Below are positions 26,127 to 36,900 of a stretch of 64,000 bases of DNA, in pieces. Source of the stretch: Holacanthus passer. Its lineage: Eukaryota; Chordata; Actinopteri; Pomacanthidae. Within the stretch, counting starts at the first letter, position 1, and each line of letters begins with the position of its first letter. The stretch spans positions 434,001-498,000 of the forward strand of contig JAFREQ010000026.1 of the NCBI GenBank assembly GCA_025331565.1, read 5' to 3'. Below the pieces are notes generated by a model, which was not told the origin of the DNA, did not search any database, and saw only the letters and a program-made list of their open reading frames with translations. Both the position numbers and the translations under genes were made by a program.

Positions 26127-26418
26127 TCGTAATATTACACCCACACACTGGGAAATTACTACTACTACTACTGATTTATCCACTTCTGTTTTCAGCTATA
26201 AATATAAGAGTTTGACTTTTGAAAAGTTTTGCTATAGTGTATGAAATTTGAATTTCTGGTTGCTACTGATTCAACTAACAGCAACTTGTTTTTATTTTAC
26301 TTGAATAAAGATTAAATGAAAATAAATATAAATGAAAATTAAAAAATCCTGCTGTGAAAGTTGTTTGTTTTTTCTTTGCACAAAAATCCGCGTTGTCCCT
26401 TTAGAAGTTCCGGTTTGT

Positions 26419-26432
26419 GTTTCCATAGAAAC
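26419..26432 (+). promoter_or_regulatory. RFX X-box-like palindrome upstream of cfap73
   Basis: GTTTCCATAGAAAC is an exact inverted repeat of the half-site GTTTC and fits the RFX X-box layout GYTNCC-AT-RGNAAC. It lies about 110 bases upstream of the proposed cfap73 start, the usual place for X-boxes in motile-cilium genes. An ETS-like CGGAAGT follows at about 26441. The match is seen; function is inference. Confidence 0.55.
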
Positions 26433-26541
26433 AAGAGGGCGGAAGTCCGGAGGTTAAAAGTTTGACAACAATCACAGAAGGAAGTAAAACTGAAGATGGA
26501 GCATGTTTATCTGTGAACATCCTGACAGACAACAGAGGGAC

Positions 26542-29239
26542 ATGGACGGAGGGACCGTCCGTGAGCAGCACGACTCACAGTGAGTGAATGTGGAGCAGAG
26601 CAGCTGAAGTCCTGCCAGGATCGATGGGACCCATCAATGCTAATAACTTTATACCAGCTTGTGTGTCAGCAGCACTTTGATGTCGGCGGGACCGAGCTGG
26701 GTGGTGACCGCGGGTTCACGTCACCGGACCGAGAGAACCGACCGGACCGAGAGAACCGGGAGAACCAACCGGACCGATCGGGCCGCGGCCCTGCTGGAGC
26801 TGCAGAGGAGCCGGCGGGAGGAGGAGGAGCTCAGCGCGAAGAAGGAGGAGCGGAAACATGTGAGGAAGAACTAACAGATACTGTTACTAGTAATGAGGAA
26901 TATGATTCATAACATTTCATATCCTATAGTATCTGTAGGGAACTATCTTACAGAAGGTGTACACACAAATCTATTCAAAAAAGACTATTCACATGTTACA
27001 AACTTTGAGTTCATCCATCCAGGTAAATGAAGAAGATTTGGAGTTGAAACCAATGTTTGTGTATTTTGGGATGATACTCAAACTACTGATTATTCGTTTT
27101 TCCAGTGTTGGTCTATTCTGAAGCTTTACAGCTTGACTGGCTTTGCCCAAAACTTCTTGAACTTGAAAACTTTTCTCTCAAGGACTTTGTTTATGGACTA
27201 ATCATAGACAACAGCAAAGATGATTTTCTGGTTAATAACTCTCTTATTCTTGGAAAATTTTATATATACACAAATCCAAGTAGCCTATGAGAGTGAAGCA
27301 TAGGTTTATTGTATATTACAATGAGTTTTTTTCCTTAAATGAAAGCCCTTAAAGTCATGAATAAAAAAATGGATTTGGAACTTTTTAGCATAATAGAAAT
27401 GCGATTTATATAAAAAAAAACCTAGCCCTAAAATTTTCTTTCATATTTTAGCATTATTTCAATCTCTTATATGTTTTGATTTGTCTTTTTTGTAAGCACC
27501 TGATCCTATTGCTCATGTGAAGATCTTAAATGTTTGCACATGAGAAACTTTAATGTTCCTTCTTGCAATGAAACATTCAGCAGTTACCCAACGGTAGCAT
27601 TTCTTCTCACAATGCCGTGTCCTCTCTTAATGCCCTCTGTCCATTCATCATATATGTTCCTACATTGCTAATGTAACTCTTTCTTGCTGTATGTGCTTTT
27701 CATGTAGGTGCTGGAGAGTTTGCAACAACGCATAGAGGAGCTGCACAGGAAGGTGAAGGAAGTGGATGAGTTATACTCGGGCTTTGACATGTTTCTCAAG
27801 GTACAGTAGGAGACCATTTCACACACCACTTTTGTATTAGACTGTACATGTTGGAATTCAGTTTCACTGGACAGTGAATAAATCCCCTTATCTCCATCTG
27901 TGCAGGATGAAGATGCTGAACAAGCCGCTGAGAAAGCAGAGAGGGGGAGGAAAGAGGGGCTTCAAAAGGAGGCAGAGATTAAAAGGCTGAAAGAAGAGTG
28001 TGCTGAACTGATGGAGAGGAAACAGGAGCTACAGCATCAGATGCAGAAACATGCTGTGTATCAGGACTTCATGGAGCGGATGGTCATAATCACTCAGGTA
28101 CTGTGAGAATTCTTATATAGCAGAGCAACATTTGACTAAATCTAAATTTGTTTATCCTACAGGAAAAGTCTGTACTAAAAAGATGTTTATCCATTTACTA
28201 AACCATCTGTTGGTGGAAAACGTTTTTGAAACACACCTAACATATCAACTCCTGTAGTTCTCAAACTGTTCCAGATAACCCCAATACCAGCTTTCTTCAA
28301 CCAACTCCTTCAGCATAATGCAATAATTTTGTAACTGAAAAGCTCAATTTGACCCCTGGAAATTGTTGGTGATAAGCCACTCTAAATCTTGACTCACCTT
28401 GTCTCTTGATGATGGTGTAAACAGTAGCCACACTCATTAAATATATGGAACTGCTGTCCACCTCCACTATAAACCCTGACATGTTTTGAGTAGATAATGA
28501 AGTTTAACTTTGGGGCTACACCTTTAATGTGTGTGTGTGTTACAGTTCAAAGACGTGCAGCAACTCACAGGTCATTTAGAGAGTCTGCTCCACTTCAGAA
28601 ACCAGCTGTATCAGAAGGAGAGAGACACACAGGATCAGGCCGACCAGCAGAGAAAAGCACTGCTGACACTGGAGAACCAGCATCACTTGCTGCGGCTGCA
28701 CAAGAACAACCACCTGTCCCAGCTCCAGACCGAGCTGGAGAAGACCTGCTCTGAAGCTCTAACATGGGTACCAGATATAATCCAAGAGTCAAAGTCTGGC
28801 ATCAGACCAGATCGAATGTATTAAAGTCTGTTGTCCCTGTCATCATACAGGAAAAGAAATGGAACCATATTCAGGAAACAGCAGCAAAGAAAACACTCCT
28901 ACTGGGACAGATTAAGTTGGCGACCCTCAACCTCTATGAAATGACAGATGGCGAGGTAGAAGGAGAGGAAGGTGTGGATATGAATGACACGGAGAAACAG
29001 CTGGAGGAGGTATGTATCCTGACAGAGCAGAGATGGAGACAAACAGCCAGAGCAACAGAAAACAATCAACTTACTGTTTCCCACTGTCTCCTTCTAAGGT
29101 CAAGAGGTTCATCCAGGACCATGATGACATAATGAAACAGCATCAAACTCTCTCAGACAGACACGATGGACAGAAAAGAAAAGAACAGAAAGGAGACAAG
29201 GCCAAGAAGCGCATAGCAACACACTGTAAAAAAGATTAA
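26542..29239 (+). CDS. cfap73: Cilia- and flagella-associated coiled-coil protein Cfap73 (Ccdc42B)
   Basis: Axonemal coiled-coil protein; family members belong to the MIA complex that modulates inner dynein arms in motile cilia. Firm exons: up to 26859, 27708-27800, 27906-28097, 28546-28767, 28851-29009 and 29099-29239, all in phase 0. Family signatures include KHAVYQDFMERM, WNHIQETAAKKTLLLGQIK, LATLNLYEM and DTEKQLEEVKRFIQD, which align with CFAP73/CCDC42. The protein is rich in Lys, Glu and Gln heptads and ends in a Lys-rich tail. The start is uncertain. One model joins ATG 26542 (exon to 26579, donor GTGAGTG) to an acceptor before 26670, leaving a 90-base intron and about 344 residues. The alternative is ATG 26680 without that intron. 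Cfap73 is preferred to Ccdc42 because iqcd and tpcn1 are adjacent, as in human 12q24.13. AATAAA at 29438-29443 is the likely poly(A) signal. Confidence 0.85.
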
Positions 29240-29968
29240 GTTTACATGCTTTTTAAAACTGAATTCACTGAACTAGCTTTGAACTCTAAATTTAAAGTTT
29301 GTGCATTAGTTGTTCTGATGTTAACTACTGCTTCTCGTTCAAGGGGCTCAATGTTTTCAAGTATCTACAACTAACTGGCTGAGAATCACAGACATCTGTG
29401 AGTTAAATACACTTTAAACTTGAAGGCAATGAACTTCAATAAACTTAAGACACTGTGTGGATTCCTAGTTGTATCAAGTGTCAGGCTAGGGTGTAAAATT
29501 GCAGACATTTTTGTTCCAGAAGTTGGCAATTATGATTTGAGTTGTTTTTATCTTAATTTAGAAAAAAACCTACATTTACTAACCTAAAATACATGGAAAT
29601 CTTCTTAAGGTACTGTAATGGAAAATGTACTGTATTTAAATGGGGAATTCTGTAGGGTTAAACCTAAATATAGTGCATGCTGGGAGGTCTGATAATAACC
29701 CACTGTTGTTTCTTTGTAAACTTAAGTTAATGAGTTTAGTGAGTGGTCAGTAGGATGTTCATTAAGCTCCTCATTGTTACATTCAGGGGTTGATAATACT
29801 TTCTGAAATGGTTCTGATCTTGGTCATTATAGGTTGACTTGTTTAAACTTGATAAACACTGTCTATCTAGTAGTAATATCAGATAACTTCTCTCTCAGGC
29901 TCCTCTTCTCTGCCTGACTGATAAATATAATGCAGATAACTGATCATTCAGAACACAAGGTCCTGTAC

Positions 29969-29981
29969 TGCCACCCTGTGG
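29969..29981 (-). promoter_or_regulatory. CTCF-like motif
   Basis: TGCCACCCTGTGG resembles the reverse-strand form of the CTCF core. It sits between the convergent cfap73 and iqcd genes. Motif match only. Confidence 0.3.
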
Positions 29982-30385
29982 AAGAAAGCAGCAACTGTTG
30001 TACCCAATGAATCAGTCCCTGATTTAACTTGTTTTGGTTCATCTGACCTGTTTTCAATTTAAAGTTGAGCAGAACTATGCTGGAAATTTTCTGAGGTCAG
30101 CATCAGGTTAAGCATCTATGTACTAACGAGAATTATAAAGCTCACAGAGATGTTAATCAGTTTGGTCTGCATACTCAATGCAGTCCTGTGAGGGCGTATA
30201 ACCTGCCAAACATTTGTTTGATATTTGACGATGTCCATTGTTTTTAAATAATAAAAATGTCTCAATATCTGCAGCTGTTTTATCTTTAATGATTAGTTTG
30301 ATATTGACTGCAGCAACACAGTTTCCAGATATTAAATTGTTAGAAAGTTCTGCAATCTTTTATAGCATGTAGTTCACAAAAGAAA

Positions 30386-30427
30386 GATAAGATAAACCTT
30401 TATTCATCCCACAGTGGGGAAATTTAC
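30386..30427. repeat. Dispersed short repeat, copy 1
   Basis: This segment contains GATAAGATAA followed by TTTATTCATCCCACAGTGGG and a GAAATT tail. A near-identical copy lies at 31730-31776. Sequences of this sort are widespread in teleost genomes, from general recollection. No terminal repeats were delimited, so the element class is open. Confidence 0.65.
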
Positions 30428-30617
30428 AAAAATAGTAAAAAGTTTAAAACTTAAAATACTTTATCAAAAAACAAGACTACATGACAAACACATTGCATAT
30501 GGGGTATAATGGTATTTGCTGAACAGACTCTTTTTTAAAAAACATCCAAAAACATTCACGCTCCACAGGTAGAGTGTGTGTTGGTGAAGCACCAGAGTAA
30601 TGAAAGTGGCCAGTGAT

Positions 30618-33119
30618 TTATTTGGTCTTCTTGCCTTTGCCTTTTTTGGCCTTCTTGCTTTTGCCCTTGTTCTTTAAGGCCTTGCGAGTACTGTAGCCTC
30701 TCCACCAGGCTTGGGCAAGAACAGCAGCTCTGGTCTTCAACTTCAGCTCCCTCATCTCCTCCTGTCTCTTCTCTTCTGCCAGCTGACGCCTCTCCAGGAC
30801 CTGGTTGCACTCCTCCTCCAGGACAGTAAAGGGTTTCTCCAGCTTCCTCAGCTCCCCCTCCTCCCTTTCATAATCCATTTCATTCAACTCCAAGTCAGCC
30901 TGAGACAGGCAATGGTAGTAGTTATTGAGGGATGAAAGGATGGAGAAGAGAAAGAGATAGTGGTGGATAGTGAGGGTAGTGAAGAAAAGAAGATAGAAGA
31001 TAAAAGGAATTGGAAGGAAGTGTTACTAAACATATATAGGTTCCATTTATACTTTACTAGGATTATTTTATATCTAAGGTCAAGAACTTGAACTGTCATG
31101 TTAAGCAGCCTGAATATAGTCTCAACAAGCATATAATGAGTATACGTGCTTAATTATCTTTTCCAGTAACTATTAGCACTTTGTGGTTTGTACCTGGTTT
31201 TTTTCTATTTCATCGTCAAAATTTTGTAGCAAGTATTCAACTTCTGTCTCCACCTTTTCATTTTTCTGCCAAGGGAAAAACAATAACAGTTGACATGGAC
31301 ATGGATTTTAATGAAAACTAAATATGTTACAACCACAAAAATGTGAATCATTTACTATGAAATGTTAGATGTAATAAACTTACCTCTTGGAGCACTCTCT
31401 CTGCTTGTCTGTGTTCAAGGATCAAACTGTTGAGCTGAATGTTCAGTTGATCAATTTCCTGCTGTATATTGCTCTGCTTCACCTTTGATGTCTTGATATG
31501 TGACTGGCACTCCTTGTCTGCAAGAAGTGACATTCCTGCCTCTTCTGTGGTTTTCTCTTGCAGAGAAAGCAGCAAATGTTTGATCTCACAATCTTTCTGA
31601 GAAATCTGTAGCACAAACAGAAATAAAGGAGAATTGAGGTAGGAAAAGGTCAAGAGCAGAGGATTTATTGGCTTAGGTATTTAATTTTTTTTTTCTCCAG
31701 CTGCATTCAAACAAATTAAACACATGGCAGATAAGATAAGACATTCCTTTATTCATCCCACAGTGGGGAAATTCACAAGACTAGACTCTTGTAAGTAAAG
31801 GTTTCTTTATCAACATCCATCTTGGCGCCTCACCATTGCATCTACTTCCTCCATGTCTGTAGCTACTTTTTCTTCTTCCAGTGAAACCATGTGCTCCAGA
31901 TCATGAGCAGATGATGAAGACACCTGCTTGTAGAGAACCAGCTGTGGCTCCTCATCCGCACCGGCCAGCAACTTTTCTATCATATGGCTGTGAAACTTCT
32001 TAAGCTCTCTAATTAGTACATACTCACTCTCCCCTTCTTCCATACCTAGCTCTGCCCTCAAACCAAAGATGGCATCAGGGTGGGCTCGGGCAAGCCTGAG
32101 CAGATCCCTGACAGAGCTCTTGATATCCTTCTCCAGCTTCTCTCTTGCTCTCTTCTTTGCTTCCCCAGCTTCACCCTCTTGTTCCCCATATGACTCCCGC
32201 TTGAGGCCTTCTAGCATCTCCAGTCTTTCATCTAATATTTGATGCTCTTGGAGTGCCCTGCTCAGCTCCTTGTCTTCAACACTGGACACACTGTTTGAAC
32301 GGAGGACAGCAGGCAGAGTTGCTGCAATCTCAACTTGACTGATGCAGTTTTTCAATATGCTTGAGATGCGTTGAGCCTCAGGAGAGAGCAGCTTCTTCTG
32401 CGACAGTTCCTGGTTCTGTAGAGCATCTTCCAATTGGGTCTTTGCCTTTGTCTTTGCAGCACTGTTTCCCACTTTGCAGATACACTGTCACTGGATGGTA
32501 AGAAAAGAGTAAACCATAACAAAACAGCAATGTATTTTCAAATCTGAATGCACTTTTGCAGATTCCTATAGACATTCACAAATCTGAGTAAGCACATAGG
32601 AATTGACATACAGTTTCACAAATCTCCACACATTTACAAATAATACTATGACAATAACACCCTCATATGGGACCTCCACAAGAGTCAAGATGAACCTGTT
32701 TTAATATTTCAGACTTTTTTCTAATTGTTGCTATTTCTTGTAAAATCCTGAGCAATTTTACCTCATTACAACTTCATACTCCCCATATTGGGAACTTCTA
32801 TAGAGGTTTGGCCTATAGTTACTATTGTATTAGTGGCTAACTTTTACAACATATATGACTCTGGTTTGCTCATTACATTTGTCATTAGTTAGCTTTTCAC
32901 GACAGTATTAGCATTTCGCACCAGGTTAGTTTAAATAAGACAGTTCATACATCTAAGTTGTTTAGTTTTTTAACATAAAATTGTTGGTGTCTAGTGTTTT
33001 TATGTAGGTTGTAACTTTAGCTGGTGTTGGTTTAGATATAGCTACATGCTAAGCTAACTACCATGGTTATTTACCTGTTGACATCCATGCTGCTTGTGTG
33101 TTGAAAATATTGTTGACAT
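30618..33119 (-). CDS. iqcd: IQ-motif dynein regulatory complex subunit Iqcd (Drc10)
   Basis: Subunit of the nexin-dynein regulatory complex of motile cilia. Exons in coding order: 33119-33075, 32484-31834, 31605-31384, 31265-31194 and 30899-30618. All are phase 0 with GT-AG junctions, giving 423 residues (human about 449). The N-terminal part contains EAQRISSILKNCISQVE, matching the DRC10 family. Long Glu/Lys coiled coils follow. Near the C-terminus is the IQ-like segment AVLAQAWWRGYSTRKALKNK, then a Lys/Gly tail (KGKSKKAKKGKGKKTK) typical of the family. The first coding exon has only 15 codons. It starts at the only ATG upstream of a good donor, so the N-terminus is somewhat less certain. 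An RFX X-box-like site lies about 10 bases upstream. Confidence 0.9.
31730..31776. repeat. Dispersed short repeat, copy 2 (in an iqcd intron)
   Basis: Second copy of the element seen at 30386-30427, in the same orientation. It shares the GATAAGATAA start and the TTTATTCATCCCACAGTGGG core. It lies in the intron between iqcd coding exons 2 and 3. Confidence 0.65.
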
Positions 33120-33947
33120 TTTTTCCTCTGTTGCTAGGATACAACTCATGCGGGTGGCAGTTTCAAATTAGTGGCGCAAACTGCGGAGAGCGCGTGATGC
33201 AGAGAATAAATGTGTGCATGTATGAGCATTTTCATGTTATAAATGAATGAATAAATAAATAAATGTAGTAGACTTCAATTTGGCCTTTTCTCACGGCATT
33301 GCCTTAGATGCGTTGACATTTATTTTGAAAATGTGGCCGCGGTCACTCAGGCTGCCGTAAATTGCTTTAGTGTCGCGAATGTTTGTTGATGCAGCTGCAC
33401 CCACAGTGTCTGCAGAGCGTTTGTAGTGTCGTTATTTCGTGTCTGGTTTTGTTGCTTGCGGAAAGATTAATTAGAAAAACAGCAGTTGTTGTCAGTTATC
33501 GGTTAAATGTTGTCCAGCATTAGTTATTCGAAGCCTGGTTTGCGGTGATGGTGCCGTGATGGAGGCAGACGGACTGTCGGAGCTTTTTAGCCTCAGTGAC
33601 AGTGAACCAGTTGATACTGTGATAGATGCCATCTGTGACGGGACAAAGACCAAATCTGCAATCAACACGCCTTCTCTGATTCACACAACTTGAAACCAGC
33701 TGAGCCAGTTCCTGGTTATCATCTCTCAACAGACATATTCGAACTTGTGGTTAGCCATCATCTTATCATTGGGTTTGCTAGCTAACAACTAACGGTAGCG
33801 TTAGCTTGTGAGGATGTGCAGCTGTCTTGCGGCGTGCATAACACACCATGCACTTATTTAGCTAGTGGGTAGCTTAACGTTAGATTAACTCTAATTGAAC
33901 TTTGGCAAATCGAGGCTGGTTGCAGCCTGTTTATCTGCCGGTACCGT
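33120..33947. promoter_or_regulatory. Divergent promoter region between iqcd and tpcn1
   Basis: Iqcd reads leftward from 33119 and tpcn1 reads rightward from 33948, leaving 828 bases between start codons. The segment contains an (AAAT)n run at about 33240-33264 and a 44-codon ORF starting at 33559 that matches no family I know. That ORF may be a tpcn1 upstream ORF or chance. Confidence 0.55.
33130..33145. promoter_or_regulatory. Imperfect RFX X-box-like site at the iqcd start
   Basis: GTTGCTAGGATACAAC pairs a good half-site (GTTGCT) with an imperfect one (TACAAC). It lies about 10 bases upstream of the iqcd start codon, inside the 829-base divergent promoter shared with tpcn1. Weaker than the site before cfap73. 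Confidence 0.4.
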
Positions 33948-36900
33948 ATGGAGTCAGACGACGATGTGCCTCTCATCTTAACCTGGGACGAAGCAAACAG
34001 CGGGCTGCTCAACGAGGAGACCGAGAGAGGAGACGAGAGTAAGTTTTCACTGTCACAACCTCGTCCTCTGCCATGTTGGAGTTGTGCAAACTGTGTGTCT
34101 GGGCCCATAAGCGTTGACATTGCTTTTGATGTGGCTACTGTCGTTGCATGGTATTAGATCTACAAGTAAAATCCTTGAGAAAACACACTCTGTTGTCTTT
34201 TTAAGATAAGAGCTTTGCAGTAAATCCTGCCTTCATGGTTATAATGTTCAATTTTTGTTGGAACTGTTGATTGAATTTCTATTTTGGTCAATATAATTGG
34301 TTGGACAAAATATCAGATTCAACGTGCAAACAGCCTCCAAAATGATAAATTTAATCAACAACTCTCCAAAACAGGTTGAACAAAATTAGTTCAAGTGCAA
34401 AATAAACTGACAGCTGATTATAGACTTGTTGCTTTTTTTTTTCCTGTATGAGGGATTCAGTATACAATGTACAAAGACAGATGTAAAGTTTCATGAAACC
34501 AAACTGTAGCTCACATTAAAGTATGCTTTTTTCAACCAGGTTATTCTTGCCTGAGTGGTGATCATTCTACATTCCTACTATTGTTTAAAGTAAGGTATAT
34601 TGCATATGTAATTATAGCAGTGTATTTTGTTGAAGAAATGAATGTTGCCTACTTACCAGATGTGCAGTCCAAATCTGTTTGATGTTGTTGACAATCAGCT
34701 GCAATCATGCTGCTCCAGTCCAGGACACACTGCTTTAACGAAGGTTGTCCACTGAGCTCTGAGGTCACGTGTGTGTGTGCAGTATGTATGGGTATCCATG
34801 CATCCACTCAACATAGTAATCCTGCTGCCTTTGTATTCCTCACATATAAGCTACAAAATGTCCCATCTGAGAAACTGCTGCCTCAGCAGGCCGTGTGCCC
34901 CTCAGCCCCTCCCCGGTGCTCATGGGCAGCATGTGTGTGTTGTGTGTGTGAATGTCTACAGCCTGTGTGTAAGTCTGTTTGTGTGTGTGAGCTTACTGGA
35001 TCATTTTCTCTGGCTCTGGAGGTGAACAGGAAGAGGAGAGGAGTTTTTTTCCCCTCAGGATATCTGGGAGTGCTGGACAAGGAGGATGTATCACTCTGTT
35101 CTTTCTGATTGCTGTCGGAGCTTTCTGGAAAGAGTGGGAGTTTGAACCTGGACACTGAGAAAGCCGGCTGCATCGTATTACCTAAGTGACAAATCACATG
35201 CTTGGAAAGAAGTGTGGAATTCAGTTTTATTGCTGGTGATCAGGACCTTCAGATCACCACAAAACTAGATTTTGTTTGTCCTGGAAGAAACAGCCATGAC
35301 CGCTGAGCCTGTTTGTGTTTCTGTGAGCCCGACCTCACCGTGTTTTTGACTGGGAGCTCCAAACATGTTATTGTTCTCAAACAAATGAGGGGCTGGAATA
35401 GCGCACGGCAGACACGGGGTGTACTCCTGTCAGGATAACAGCCAGGCTGCCGCTGGACTGGAATTTGATCTTCACACTTGAGCTCCGTCTGCCGCTGTCA
35501 TGGTGGAAAGGAAATGTCTGTGACTGCATTTCAGAGACTCATATGGTCTCCACCACTGTTTTGTTCCAAGGAGTCGTGCCTGAAGCAGAAACATGTGATG
35601 TACAATGTGTGACAAGAGCACCCAGATAGACTCACACAGGACTGAAATATGCAGCTGCAGATAGACACATGGAGGGATCGCTTATTTAAGAAAGAAACTG
35701 TGATTTTATATTTATGAGAGAGCCTACTTCAATCTGTAAGATTATTAGAGAGTTAATCTGAAATTTAAAGTTTCTCAGTTGTACTTTTGAGTTCGTCTTG
35801 AAGACAGTACATGTTTAAGAAAAAACATTAACATGACATTTAAAAGATAGTCTTAATCTAATTCTGCATTGCTTCCAATAATGGCATGCTCCTTTCCCCG
35901 TGTTATTAGATATTTACATGTCTTCCCTGTCTTTTGAAGTTAGTTGCAGTTCCTCTATTAGCACAGGATTAAGTCATCCTGTGGTTTATTTGTCACATGT
36001 CTGTATCCTGTCTGTGGCAGGAAGTAGGTGTAATATACACTGTGACATCAGTGCAAACATGGCACTTTTTCACTGACTGGCTGCACTGGGTTCAAAGTTT
36101 AAAGTCTGCAGCTGAGGCAGGTAATTTCACTGTGCAAGTCACATTTGTCATACTGTCACTGGAAACAGTTTCTCTCATCAAAGTGACTGTGAGAGAAAGT
36201 TTTCTCTAAAGAAGTAACCGGTTGTCGAAGAAGTACCAAACTTCATAAGCATTGTCAGTTGTTTTGAATGTTGTTCTGTCTCCAGTGTAACTTTGATTCC
36301 CCAGCTTGGCCTGGATGTTTCTGGATCTGTGAGAACTTGCATCCGGACACCATTTGGGACTGTCTTTCTGGAATTTGCATCAGGCCTGAGTGGAATGTTT
36401 GGCCATCTGTGTCTCCAGATGTGTGCGGATGCTGGAATAAGACCAGCGTACTGTGAATGACACATACACATGCACAATTGTGCTGTGGACATCAGGGACT
36501 TTAATACGTTCACAGAGCTGAGGCACACAGACAAATCCAAACTGATCAATGGAGTGCTTATGCGGGCGGGCAGCTGATTTCCATGAAGATCAGACCCATA
36601 ACGAGAGTCCAGTATTGATCTCCTCCTATGCCTCACAGTTAGAACTAGACTGTATTGGTAGGCACATGCCCCTTTATATAATGTGTGTGTGTGTGTGTGA
36701 CCTATATACAGTGCTAAAGGAAAAATAAATATGGAAATGAAAAGACAATTTTATTGAAGTTACAGTTAGTTGACACTGACACTGGAGTGTTTTCTTCCAG
36801 ATGGAGGAGGAGGCAATTATGACATAGTGAACAACGCTGTGATCTCGACACCTGGGCCACAAAACCACAGAGCCCAAAATGTGTCCTTACGGCAAAGCTG

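Larger units (their letters stand above)
17965..26400. other. Intergenic region between tbx5 and cfap73
   Basis: About 8.4 kb without a recognisable gene. ORFs up to 138 codons at 18.1-18.6 kb and 23.1-23.5 kb show no domain and no splice-consistent extension. It contains a G-rich tract, CA/TG microsatellites (21048-21083, about 23620-23647), long A runs (21408-21431 and near 19910), a solo LTR and a 12-bp inverted repeat. Tbx5 enhancers may lie here, but nothing in the sequence alone proves it. Confidence 0.6.
29244..30617. other. Convergent 3' flanks of cfap73 and iqcd
   Basis: No coding sequence is seen. The stretch holds the cfap73 poly(A) signal, a CTCF-like motif (29969-29981) and one copy of a dispersed short repeat (30386-30427). 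Confidence 0.6.

Noticed and set aside
26659..26859. cfap73 start at 26659
   Set aside because: The codon there is TTG, not ATG; the first ATG in that frame is 26680, or the upstream spliced ATG at 26542.
33559..33693. A 44-codon ORF beginning MEADGLSELFSLSDSEP between iqcd and tpcn1
   Set aside because: No family recognised and no splice-compatible partner found; kept only as a possible upstream ORF.
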